Assembly: GCA_004794655.1 (NCBI GenBank)
Contig: SMMW01000033.1
Coordinates: forward strand, 3,693,501 to 3,757,500
Direction of reading: 5' to 3'
DNA from: Marisa cornuarietis
Taxonomy: Eukaryota; Mollusca; Gastropoda; Architaenioglossa; Ampullariidae
DNA length: 64,000 nt
The notes beneath the pieces were generated by a model that did no database searches, was not told the origin of the DNA, and worked only from the letters and a program-made list of their open reading frames with translations. Below, piece by piece: positions 41,601-51,719 of the stretch. Made by a program: the position numbers and the translations under genes. How positions within the stretch are numbered: the first letter of the stretch is position 1; each line of letters opens with the position of its first letter.

Positions 41601-44600
41601 TACACAACTCTGCATTCTGGTCTGTATGTAGGTGTGCAAGAGTGTGTTAGCTAAAACTCAAAGCCCATAATCCATGTACACACATATAATCGTGATTCTC
41701 TATACCAAATGTAAGCATTAAAATATTCTACAGAAAATGTCTGACTGGTCACATTTATTTTTCTGTCTTTTAAGTTTTCGCTCCTAAATAAACTTGAGTA
41801 CTAATAATAGATTGGTAGGGTAACTGTTTAGCTGCTTGCACGATTGGTGACTAGCTGGTTGTGTGACCAGGAAACCCTGGAGATGTGTGCCCGCGAGAAC
41901 GAGTTCAAAAGCATCCTCTTTGCCCTGTGCTATTTCCACGCCGTCGTTTGCGAGCGTCGTAAGTTCGGGCCCATCGGCTGGAACCGAGTGTATCCCTTCA
42001 ACACAGGTGACCTGACAATCAGCGTCAACGTGCTCTACAACTACCTGGAAGCCAACGCCAGGGTACCGTGGACGGACCTGCGCTACCTGTTCGGCGAGAT
42101 CATGTATGGCGGTCACATCACTGACGACTGGGACCGGACTCTTTGCCGGACTTACCTGGAGGTCTACATGCACCCTGACATGGTATGGTCCTGCTTCCTT
42201 GCACTTTGTCAGACGTTCGTGAAGAGATATGACTTCGTAACTCGTGTCTGACGTTATCATAGAGACAAAGTACACAACAACCCTCTGGATGTGATAAACC
42301 ATTAATTTCTATGTAAAATATACAGAAGAGTTTTTTATATTTTCATCGCCGCCAAGCTCTTGCTTAATTTCATTTCTGTGCTACATAGCAGCAAGTTATT
42401 TTCCTTAGCTCTCGCCCCCTCACCTCACCCCACTCTCACTGACCTCTCACTTCTGCACTCACTGACCTCTCATTTCTGTACTTACTGACTTGATATGAAA
42501 TCGTGTCAATGCCGCCTGTCCTTGCAGTTCGATGGTGAGCTGTATTTGGCCCCTGGCTTCCCCATCCCTCCCAACTCCGACTATAAAGGTTACCACACGT
42601 ATATCGACGAGGCGCTGCCTGCGGAGAGTCCCTACCTGTACGGCCTTCACCCCAACGCCGAGATCGAGTTCCTGACGACGCTGTGTGACAACCTCTTCAG
42701 GACAGTTCTCGAGATGCAGCCGCGCGACAGTGGCAGCGGCGGGGGTGCTGGAGCCAGTCGAGAAGAAAAGGTGAGCTTTGTGATCAATGGTTACCTATAG
42801 ATCCGACGTGCTCGAATTCTGTCGTTCTCTCTGGGTTCGGTCTGGACTTCTTTTGTCTGTCTTTCTTAGTTCTGTTAGGACATCCTTTTCTTGCTTCCGA
42901 TTTATTTATCTGTGCGTTAGTCTTGCTGTGCTTTTAGCATCCGTCCGTTAGTTTTTCTCCACAGGGATGAATGTATAAAAAATATTCTTTGCCCGTCACG
43001 TGTAGTGATAAAATGTACTTTCCCTCCCTGTCTCTCTCCATCTTTATCCCTTTGCCTTCATTGGCCAGTATTCTGATTCACACCTTGAGAAGTAGAATGC
43101 AGGACAAAGTTCCCAGTTCACTCTGTGAAAAGCTGAAAGCTTGGCTCCTTCTGCTAGGTGCTCTATGGAAATCCAAGCTGGCGTATACTGATAATGACAT
43201 ATCACACCTTCCATATCCTGCCTCTGTTCATGTCAGTTCACGGCTTACTCTACTACTAGCAGTGCTACTGATACTACTTCTACACACTACTGCCGCTACT
43301 GCTAACAATCTGACATGTTCATACTCTAGGTGAAAGCGCTGCTGGACGAGATCATAGAGAAGCTGCCAGACGAGTTCAACATGACAGAGATCATGGCCAA
43401 GGTGCCGCCTGAGGAAAGAACCCCGTACGTCGTGGTGGCCTTCCAGGAGTGCGAGCGTATGAACATGCTCACCTCGGAGATCCGCCGCTCTCTCAAGGAG
43501 CTGGACTTGGGCCTCAAGGTAACCCAAGTTGTTTTCTTGAGAGTAAATGTTTTACTGATGTCCTAGTGGCTGTGAACTCTTCCTCTTGCATTCATTAAGC
43601 TTAACAAAATGAATCAAATAATCGAGGCCTTCACGATGGACCTTAGAACCCACCTCTTTCGGAACTACAGGAATTCATGGCCTCTTTTTCTGTCTCATCG
43701 TCCACTCCCTCTCTCATCCCTCTATGTTTTGTATTTACAATTAGTTATTCTATTTGTAAACTCATCTTGTGTGTGTGTGTGTGTGTGCGTTCACTTCTGC
43801 CTGGCGCAATATTATTATTATTTTTATTTAAGTATATTAAGCACACTATCATGCAGGGAATTTCGTTTTTTTTTCTCTCTTTTTCGTTAGCCTTAGAAAT
43901 TGATTCTTTATTTAGCAAAGAAGAGCTTTAACGTGCATTTTGCCGCCCTCTATTTCCCATCCTTCATTGAAACAGGGAGAGCTGACCATCACGGCCGAAA
44001 TGGAGGAACTGTCCAACTCTCTATTTCTGGACGTGGTGCCAGCCAAGTGGGCGCGGCGCGCATACCCGTCGTTGTACAACCTCGCCGCGTGGTACTCCGA
44101 CCTGCTTCAGCGCATCAAGGAGCTGGAGACCTGGACCTCGGACTTCCAGCTGCCCGCCGCCGTTTGGCTGGCCGGCTTCTTCAACCCGCAGTCCTTCCTG
44201 ACCGCCATCATGCAGCAGATGGCGCGCAAGAACGAGTGGCCGCTGGACCGTATGGTGCTACAGTGTGACGTCACCAAGAAGACGCGCGAGGACATGGCCG
44301 GCCCGCCACGAGAGGGAGCTTACGTGCACGGTCTTTACATGGAAGGTGAGTGGGCTGACAAACGGACCCAACAGTCAGACTTTGCTGACACGATAATATC
44401 TGGGTCATTTGAGACTCACCATAAATAAATAAAAGGGTTACAAATAAGGAAAAGTGAACATAAATTCAGACATTTGCTATTTTAGGATACTGGGTTTTAG
44501 TGGGGCAAATGTGCCAATATTTTCGAACAGGTCATAGCACCTTTCTTACACTATCAGCGATAAATATTGGCCTAGTCCTAGTCCATGTCATTAACATGCG

Positions 44601-44864
44601 TTCGATTGTCTGTCAGGAGCCCGGTGGGACACGCAGACTGGCATGATAACGGAAGCCCGACTAAAGGAGTTGAACCCCCAGATGCCGGTCATCTTCATCA
44701 AGGCCATCCCCGTGGATCGCCAAGACTTGCGCGGCATGTATCAGTGCCCCGTGTACAAGACCAAGACACGCGGCCCCACCTTCGTCTGGACCTTCAACCT
44801 CAAGTCCAAGGAGAGGCCCAGCAAGTGGGTGTTGGGAGGGGTGGCAATTCTGCTGCAAGTTTAA
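12412..44864 (+). CDS. DNAH17: Axonemal outer-arm dynein beta heavy chain, DNAH17-type (complete, 55 coding exons)
   Basis: This is the force-generating ATPase of the ciliary and flagellar outer dynein arm, walking on B-tubules of the axoneme. The 55 exons, listed in the five blocks below, sum to 13,395 nt, 4464 aa plus TAA, almost exactly the human DNAH17 length I recall (about 4460). All exon phases agree and no internal stop or frameshift is needed. The N-terminus starts [14 protein letters not shown], like DNAH17 rather than DNAH9 or DNAH11, and the C-terminus ends [13 protein letters not shown]-loops: AAA1 GPAGTGKT (about 1848), AAA2 GNAGSGKS (2129), AAA3 GNAGTGKT (2456), AAA4 GVGGSGKQ (2801). 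The start is the first ATG after the TATA-like box, and the downstream sequence matches the family from its first residues. DNAH9/11/17 arose by duplication in vertebrates, so an invertebrate gene may be co-orthologous to all three. Confidence 0.95.
20701..20800 (+). repeat. 50-bp tandem duplication across the DNAH17 exon 15 splice donor
   Basis: Bases 20701-20750 and 20751-20800 are two head-to-tail copies of the same 50-bp block, differing at a few positions. The first copy holds the last 12 bases of exon 15 and its donor GTCAGT. The second copy carries a duplicate donor GTCGGT exactly 50 bp downstream. Only the first donor keeps the reading frame. Confidence 0.85.
21820..22195 (-). mobile_element. 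RTE-type LINE, degraded 3' fragment in DNAH17 intron 17
   Basis: On the minus strand, with frameshifts, the stretch gives the RTE C-terminal blocks [24 protein letters not shown] and [11 protein letters not shown]. It is antisense to the dynein gene. It belongs to the same broad class as the relics at 3665, 5720 and 62350. Confidence 0.7.
24330..27124 (+). CDS. DNAH17: DNAH17 exons 21-26: linker region before the AAA ring (residues 1373-1828)
   Basis: Exons: 24330-24575, 24926-25150, 25427-25645, 25930-26082, 26198-26431, 26832-27124. This is the dynein linker (DHC_N2), the lever that swings over the AAA ring during the power stroke. Strong landmarks are [59 protein letters not shown] and [16 protein letters not shown]. 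All boundaries are GT-AG. The exon 21 acceptor has an A-rich rather than pyrimidine-rich tract directly before AG, so it is a weak-looking site, but homology across the ATK/VRF junction supports it. Confidence 0.93.
24668..24722 (+). repeat. GGT/GAT trinucleotide microsatellite in DNAH17 intron 21
   Basis: About 18 units of GGT with interspersed GAT, ending in GATGATGATGAT. It starts about 90 bp after the exon 21 donor. Confidence 0.9.
27675..35001 (+). CDS. DNAH17: DNAH17 exons 27-40: AAA1-AAA4 motor modules (residues 1829-2926)
   Basis: Exons: 27675-27831, 28072-28334, 28640-28778, 29060-29152, 29802-29996, 30275-30485, 30856-31132, 31596-31878, 32108-32281, 32604-32909, 33105-33272, 33663-33902, 34076-34237, 34378-35001. 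AAA1, the main ATPase site, has Walker [11 protein letters not shown] and Walker [13 protein letters not shown]2 has GNAGSGKS and the [14 protein letters not shown] block. AAA3 has GNAGTGKT and Walker [14 protein letters not shown]4 has GVGGSGKQS. Exon 32 ends in a GC rather than GT donor (30486-30487). All four P-loops are intact, which implies a working motor. Confidence 0.95.
29541..29636 (+). repeat. TG dinucleotide microsatellite in DNAH17 intron 30
   Basis: Bases 29541-29608 are 34 uninterrupted TG units. An imperfect tail follows to about 29636. It lies mid-intron between exons 30 and 31. Confidence 0.95.
35279..38847 (+). CDS. DNAH17: DNAH17 exons 41-45: coiled-coil stalk, microtubule-binding domain and AAA5 (residues 2927-3680)
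   Basis: Exons: 35279-35437, 35683-35916, 36588-36848, 37115-37261, 37387-38847. Exons 42-43 encode the first stalk helix, rich in Lys, Glu, Ala and Leu. Exon 44 and the start of exon 45 encode the microtubule-binding tip, including ELKSFGTPP and the block around 3194-3255. The second stalk helix follows near 3257-3310 ([13 protein letters not shown]). AAA5 fills the rest of exon 45, with [28 protein letters not shown] and [10 protein letters not shown]. Exon 45 is 1461 nt with no intron, by far the longest in the gene, and has high GC at third codon positions. Confidence 0.95.
39378..44864 (+). CDS. DNAH17: DNAH17 exons 46-55: AAA6 and C-terminal domain (residues 3681-4464)
   Basis: Exons: 39378-39548, 39925-40047, 40251-40444, 40888-41164, 41372-41599, 41871-42182, 42528-42770, 43330-43518, 43976-44345, 44617-44864. 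Landmarks are [96 protein letters not shown] and [10 protein letters not shown]. These cover AAA6 and the C-terminal region that packs against the ring and regulates processivity. Exon 52 ends with a Gly/Ser-rich insert ([10 protein letters not shown]). Stop codon TAA is at 44862-44864. Confidence 0.95.
42815..42945 (+). repeat. Dispersed repeat copy A, DNAH17 intron 52
   Basis: About 125 bp, from TCGTTCTCTCTGGGTTCGG to the segment after CTTCCGATTTATTTATCTG, closely match 47580-47705 in the same orientation. The second copy is joined to a tRNA-like head, so this is probably a truncated copy of that SINE. Confidence 0.75.
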
Positions 44865-47579
44865 GGGCAAGTGGCGTGTGAGAAAATCTGCGTTCGGGAC
44901 TTTGAATTTCAAACGGTAACCGTTAGCATTACGTTTATTTGAAAAGAACATCCCCTGGTTAAAAATAGCAAAAGATTTTTGTACGGAAGTGGTGTGTTTG
45001 TGAATGTTGCCATCGTGTGAGTGTGTCGAGCCTCAAGACTTTCTATGTTCTTTCTTTGAACTTTTCATTCCGTCCTCATTGAATTGTGCGGCATTGTCGA
45101 TTCAGAATTTTACAATTGTGAAGAATATTTTAAGAAGACTGACATGTTCGCAAGCAGTGGTGTTTTAGGAGCAAGAACATCAAACAAAGACGCTAAAGTG
45201 CGACTCGTAGTAGGGAATTGAATGTGAGGAAAACATCGAGAAAACAATTTCATTTTGTGAATTTTTTTCTTCCTGAACTTACCGGACTTAAGAGCACGCT
45301 AGCGCTGTCATATGCATAATCTGACGATTTATTGTGATCCTCTATCTTTCTGATTACCTGATTGTATGGTGAAGACGTTTAGACTGGGTTCACCTTGGTT
45401 AAGACTTGAACATTTATTTTCAGCCATTCGTGTCTGTTTTTCCGTAAACGAGACAAAAGATTGTGTGTTTACAAATCATCACTTTAATGTCGCTTGTTTG
45501 TATTAAAATATACTTTGAAAAATATTTTTAAATGCAAATTTATTTATTTATTAATTTTTGTTTGTAAAGTTATGTGAGAAATACAAAGATTGCGAAGACG
45601 GTCGTAAGAAAGGCATGAGTTATTGTGGTGTAAATAAATTAACTGCCTGAATAAAGGAATACAATATTTCTGTACTGGTGTCATTTTACTAAGGACAGAA
45701 TGGCGTGGCTTAAATATAAAAAGTTTTTGTGCCGGCCCGCTTAGTCGTTTACAAGCATGGTCGGACAAGTCACTAAAATGCATCTGTATCATTTCTTTTT
45801 AGTATTAAAGTCATAATATTAGATGCTGTCAATAATAAAAGGTAAAAATATATAATCAAACATTATTACTAAATGTGTAATTATATAATTTGCGTAAAAA
45901 AGGTTTTGAAATATAACTTGCGATCGACCTACATTGAAGTTACTATGCTGCCGCAAGGATAAATGGGACGTAACCACGCTAAAACTTTAACCCGCTAAAA
46001 TAAGTTACTTCCCTTGCAAGGGGACATTTCCTCGACGTCGCATTCCCCTGTTCGTACCCACAGACTTCTATGATCTGTGAGTGTTCCTACCCTACCCAGC
46101 CACCCGCTCTTGTTTCTGGTGTCATTGCTTGCTTACACTACGTCAGATAAAAAGAACTTTTCGTATTGCAGATAATACCGTTGTGAACATTTTAAGTGTA
46201 AGTCAGTATACTTGACCTGTTGACACATACGGACTCACAAGTTCAGCAAAAGCAAAATTCAATGGCTATCTTGAACAGCGCACAACTTAATCATCGTTCT
46301 AGTACAGAATTTTGCTATATTTCTCCATGTCCTTTTTGTAGTAAACTGTGCTGGGACATTTGTTTCTCATGCTACATTTTCACTCACGCGTTTAAACATC
46401 TTGCCAAGAGGAGAAACGTGCTACATTATTATTATTATTAAGTGTTTCCTACAGTTAGCACACGCTGAAAATCAGCAATCATTTTGGTATACTTTATAGT
46501 GTTTAAGGATGCTATTTACGGGGAAGATTGAATGAAAATCTCTGCATTTGAGTCGCATTTAAAATTTGAATTTCGCTTCTCTTTTTCTTTACGCAAATCA
46601 ATTTATTCTTCATTTTCGTGTCTTACCTCTTGCTGCTTCCATCCAGCGATCTGCGACAGTTTCACGTGTACTGTTCTTCAATTAAAAATATTCATTTTAC
46701 TTCCGCAGTTGGCCTTCAGTTATGGAGTTATTTCCCCTGCCAGCAATTATCGAGAGTCCGTTCTCGACGTCTACCTTTTTCTCTATTAAGTTAATTTAAT
46801 TGCTAGTTCTCCGTCTCTTAATTGGTAACAAGGTTTTAAAATATCACATTGTCAGAACTGGCGAGCTTTAAACACTTGTCGATGCCATTATCGGGACTTT
46901 ATTACGTGAATGGATGAAGGTCACAACTAACAAATTAACTTTAGCTTCAGTTGTAGTTTTTTTTTAAACCGAAAGCGATAAAACTAGCATGTGATCGGGT
47001 GTTGGTCATTATGACAGCCTTTCTGGAAATATCTCGTGAGCATTATTTTGATTTAAAACTGATAGTGTAGAGAAAGGTCAGAGGTTGTTTTGTCAGTAAC
47101 GGTGTCATGCAAAGCAAAGTTTTTGCTTGGTTTTGTAGCCTTTTAAAGTATTATGTGTATTTACTGAATTGCAATTTAAAATAAGAGTGTTTTTCCCCCA
47201 CCCTTCCCGAATCCGAGAAAAGACAAATTTTTTAAAAGCGAACAGATATATAATTGTCTCCCTTGTGCATGGCTTTGCGTGACCAACTGCAGGAAGAGAA
47301 CCATGACTGCAATGCATGTGTAGTTGAACATTCTTTTTTAAGTTCAAGTTACTGTTTGGACAACCTGCGAGTGGCCCTGAGATCTGCTGCTTTTAATTCC
47401 ATAGGAGGTTTAGCAAGCGCACAGTGCTGAAAGAACACCTAACATCCTGGCCTATCCTGAGACTCACAAGCCTGGGACAATGTTACAAATTGCAATACAT
47501 TTTAGGCGGGGTAGGTTGGCGAGGGAGCATGTTTCTATTTTAAGCTTGAAATTGTCTTTTTTCTATAAATGAGGGGATA
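44865..47579 (+). other. DNAH17 3' UTR and gene-free spacer
   Basis: A canonical AATAAA at 45650-45655, about 785 nt after the stop, is the best polyadenylation candidate; an ATTAAA at 45502-45507 is another. Beyond about 45700 the sequence is AT-rich, with only short open frames that show no family resemblance. A short ATT repeat lies at 46425-46440. I see nothing else here. Confidence 0.55.
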
Positions 47580-47912
47580 AATGTCGTTCTTTCTGGGTTC
47601 GGTCTGGGCTTCTTTTGTCTGTCTTTCTTAGTTTGGTTAAGACACCCTTTTCTTACTTCCGATTTATTTATCTGTGTGTTCGTCTTGATGTACTTTAAGC
47701 GGTGGGTCGGTCGGTCGAAAAAGCGCTTCCACCTAAAGGTGATTTCACACCATGAGGGGTAAGGGAGGGGAGGAAACTGGAGTATCCGGAGAAAACCCCT
47801 GACAGCATATGTCACGTACAGAAAGTGGTCCAAGACGAGATTAGAACCCAAAGCCTCTCACTGCACTAGTGACAAGCGAGTGTTTTAGCCACTATGCTAC
47901 CGAGCGCCCCCT
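47580..47912 (-). mobile_element. tRNA-derived SINE, near full length
   Basis: Read on the minus strand, the element opens GGGGCGCTCGGTAGCATAG, with an A-box-like GGTAGCATAGTGG (plus 47889-47901) and a B-box-like GGGTTCTAATCTC (plus 47837-47849). The body runs to the block shared with 42815-42945. The spacing of the two boxes fits a tRNA head. Confidence 0.7.
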
Positions 47913-48685
47913 GAATATTTGGTAAGGTGGTTGGATGGCATCTATAAGAAAGAACTATGTCATTTAAATATGATGTTGTTTCAGGTCTTGAACATTATCA
48001 AGTCAATCGTGCTTCTTCGAATTACAAATCTTATTTTCGGTTCTTTCCATTCCTTGTTATCGTATTTTCGTTCCTACTTTGTTGTCTGTTTCCTTACACT
48101 ACATTTACTTCTCTTTTTTGAGTTACATTTGGGCAGAAGACTTCCCCCTCTCTAGTGGGTGAAAGTAGTCTGTCAAATATGATCGCGTACTGTAATCTAC
48201 AGGCACTAACCCTAACCCTTAGGGACCATCACGGCAAGAGGTTTATTTCTCCCTGACTAGTTTTACCCACGACGAACCGTTGTCTGGACTATTCTTGTCT
48301 TCTGGATTGAAAAAAGACTCGTGCGAAGCCGTAGCTATTAACTAAATCACATTTTCCTGCTCCAAAAATAATTTATGCCTGCTGAGGCAGATGTAAGTAA
48401 GAGGAAGTAAGCTTCGCGCTTTGTGGCAGATGTAAAGAGCAGTGGTCAAGATTGTGTCTGACTGCGTGTAAACGCTCGCTCAAAAACCGACAGGTGCTCC
48501 AATTTGTAACTCTAAAAATGCTTACTTCATGTATAATTTTGTCGTCGTGTTTACGTGACATACAAGCCTTCTTACATTAAGCAGTTGTCATCATTTAAAC
48601 GTATTTATCTTGTCATTTAGCCCTCGAAAGATTGTTAACATGCGAGAGAAGGCAAGTGCATGCGTGTGGGTGGGTCACGTGGGTG
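47913..48685. other. Gene-free spacer
   Basis: No exon chain, repeat unit or RNA gene could be supported. Short open frames on both strands look random. Confidence 0.5.
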
Positions 48686-48865
48686 AGGAATGGGTGTTTA
48701 CGCCGAACCAGCAACTAGGGCTATATCCCAGCAAGGCTGCCAGCCTTGTGAACAGAGAAAGAACAGCATGCCCGAGACGAGAGCGGAACCCAGGAGAGCC
48801 AACCCTCACTGTATTGGTGACAGGCGGTAACCGTTGTACCACCGGGCCGCCCGGGTGGATCACGG
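48686..48865 (-). mobile_element. tRNA-derived SINE head, second copy of the same class
   Basis: On the minus strand it has TGGTACAACGG as A-box (plus 48831-48841) and GGGTTCCGCTC as B-box (plus 48781-48791). The TGTCACCAATACAGTGAG stretch between them parallels TGTCACTAGTGCAGTGAG in the SINE at 47580-47912. The bodies differ, so the two may be subfamilies sharing a head. Confidence 0.6.
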
Positions 48866-49155
48866 ACAAGGAGCAAGTGATTGACATGCTACATCACTGA
48901 CCAGTATTGCAAGCAATAACAATCATTTATATAACGCAATTCACTAACAGGAAATACGTGTGTGCCTGCGTGTGTGATGTCAGCATGCTATGTTCTATAT
49001 TATGAAAATTAGGAGGAAATGCTGATCCATTTACTGGATTGTAACAAAACTATAACAAATCCAGTCGACTACAGATATTGAAAAGATATCAAGACATTCT
49101 GTCTTCCTGCCTTTATGTTTTTATGTATGTTTGTCATAAACACACAAATACATTT

Positions 49156-49283
<128 letters not shown>

Positions 49284-49479
49284 GAAGGAGGGAGGTAGTG
49301 AAGAAATGAACTAAAGAACCAGAGGAAAAAAGTTTTCTTTTGCAGCTAGTGGTCTACATAGCCACTCTAAAAGGCCTTAGGAGACTAGCCCGGCACAAAA
49401 GAATAGTACATAGCAGCAACAGGCATTATTTGCAATATATTTAGTTAGCGATCATTCAAGCGTGTACACACGCCTCGTC

Positions 49480-49880
49480 AACTTTTTCCGCCATCTTTTC
49501 TCATCGCTCGCGTCTCGCTTTATGAGTCAGCAGATGCAAAGAGCGCGTGCAAATGCCGTCTCCGGCGCGCGCAGACGTTCCAGACAAATCATCAGGAAAG
49601 AGTGAGTTGGCAATGTTCCTGCGACTCAGTTAACTTCACTACAGGCCGCCTACGTTTCCGCCGAACGATGGTGGTGGTTGTGGGGGGAGGGGTTGATGTG
49701 TGGCCATGCGAGAATGTCCGCTTAAGAAAGCGGAAAGTGACGTCAATGGGGATATTTTTTATTTAATTTAATTTTAATTTTTTTTTGGCCGAGAAGGGAA
49801 ACGATCTCCTGTTAAAGTGAGTAGGAGTGAGTGTTAGTGCGTGGCGTGCGTTTGTGCGCATGCGTGATGAGTGTGGGGCG
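49480..49880. promoter_or_regulatory. GC-rich promoter-like island
   Basis: This patch is rich in CpG compared with its flanks and contains several textbook sites: TGAGTCAGCA (49523-49532, AP-1/Maf type), TGACGTCA (49738-49745, perfect CRE) and TGCGCATGCG (49855-49864, NRF1 type). No coding exon lies nearby, so it could be the promoter of a non-coding first exon or an enhancer. Chance cannot be excluded. Confidence 0.3.
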
Positions 49881-51719
49881 ATAGCCGTGCGCTGACGAGG
49901 AGCAACAGACTGACCTAAGTACAAGCAATGAAACATATTTATGTAACGCCAGTTACTGAGAGTGACTACACAGACCTTTTTGTTAACGAATATTAATGAA
50001 TCAGTCACTGAATATTTCCACAACTTGTCAGCAAAAACTAGTCAAGTTATTCTAAGGAGCAGAAAATTAATGATTGCGAAATGTGGTGTCGTGATAAAGG
50101 CGGTTCTGCTTGAGTATTGTAAATTTCTTATTCTTCTTGTCTTTGTTCCTTTCATTGTTTTTTGATCTTCTTATTCTTCTTTTCACAGACAATTATTTTT
50201 ACAATGTTCGAGCACAAAAATTGTACAAAACTGAATACCTCAAAAAGCAATTCACTAGCTATTAATCTCTCACTCAACTCAGGTACTCCCGGGCATGTTA
50301 ATTAATATACCTTGCTATTGGACAAACAAACAATTCTCTCACCATCCCTCCCCCCCCACCAATTAAAAAAGCGCATAAAATCATCTCAGACAGCCATACA
50401 AAAACTCATCATCATACTAACATCAGACCGTGTTTTGCTATGATGTGCACCGAGTCATGCTCGTCGTTGCCAGCGATGCGGACGACGTTTACAGCGGATG
50501 TAGGCCTGCGTGACGCAGTTCACCCGTGTCACGTGCTCCACCAGACAGATTGCGCACGCGCCGAGATTAACTGGCCCAACAGAACCTGTGTGCGTCATAA
50601 CCGCCGTTCACCCTCGAGAACCTGGCGATCACGTTCTTCGTCATTAAGCCACCATGACACGAATGAAAAAGTAATGACAGCTTGACTCATTCTTCGCAAA
50701 AGACAAGTCAACAAACCAGTAAAAGCAAACTGAGGAGGCGCGCCGAGGTTGGAGTGGATGGTGGATGGGTGGAAGACAGGGAGGAAAGACAATGATTTGA
50801 TTATTTGGTTAGTGCTGTTGTCTCGGCCAGTGTCGGCTGTGGTTATATGATGACGAAGTTGGTTTTACTTGAATGCCAGTTAACTGTCGCTCGCGGCTGC
50901 TGTTCGAGTCTGCTGCACGCGATGCTGGTGGACGTGGCGACAGCGGTCGCAGTCGTAACTGTCAACGTCTCCCGCGCCGTCGAGAGGCCGGAACCAGCGT
51001 GAGTGACGTGTCTGGTCCGCGCTGTCACGTGCCCTCTGCGCATGTCCTGTCATCGTTGACACGTCATAAAGGACACAGCCATGATATGACCTCATCTCCA
51101 AGTTTAACTGAAAAGGTCCCGTAAAAATCAGAAAATTATCCGTCACTTCCGAGGGGCTGTTGTAGAGAAAAGAAAATGATTTCCGTTATTCCCCCTTGTC
51201 CTGAAATATGAAACTGGTTGTTTGTGGAGAAAGTAGGTAATGTTGTTGTCCACGATCTTTAGCAAAGATATCCCGTTATTCTCTTACTATCTTACACTGA
51301 GCTTTACGAAATCCTTTTTTAAAAAAAAAGTCGCACTCTACAAGCCGTTAGAGCTAAATCTTTTACTAGTTCATTTCGTGTGAGTGTGTACATTGTGCAT
51401 ATGTGTGCGTGTGTGTGCGTGCGTGCGGGCGCCCAAACAGCAAACTGCAGTATCATTCTTTATAAATAATGCCTCTGCAGGTGGACCTTTTTATGTACTG
51501 TAACTCCGAGATAGCCCTTTGATTTCTGGTATGGTTCAAGTATTAATTTGTTAAACCTCTTGAGGGCTTGTGTATCTGGAAGTCTGGCAATAAAGTCTTT
51601 GACTATTGAACCTCTTGAGGGCACGTGTAGCTGGTCTGCCACTAATCTTGGTCACCTAGCGAATCTCGATCAGTCTGACACCAGTCTTTCACTAAAACTC
51701 TCGCGAGTGCTCGCTAATT
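49881..51719. other. Gene-free spacer with GC-rich patch
   Basis: A second CpG-rich patch covers about 50430-51070, with CACGTG-containing TCACGTG motifs near 50528 and 51025. A GT-rich run lies at 51380-51430, and a roughly 20-bp AACCTCTTGAGGGC block is repeated at 51553 and 51609. Open frames here are short and have no recognisable domains. Confidence 0.4.

Noticed and set aside
41784..42302. 172-codon minus-strand open frame
   Set aside because: It is the antisense shadow of dynein exon 51.
48193..48221. Telomere-like CCCTAACCC string
   Set aside because: Only one and a half units occur, with no array.
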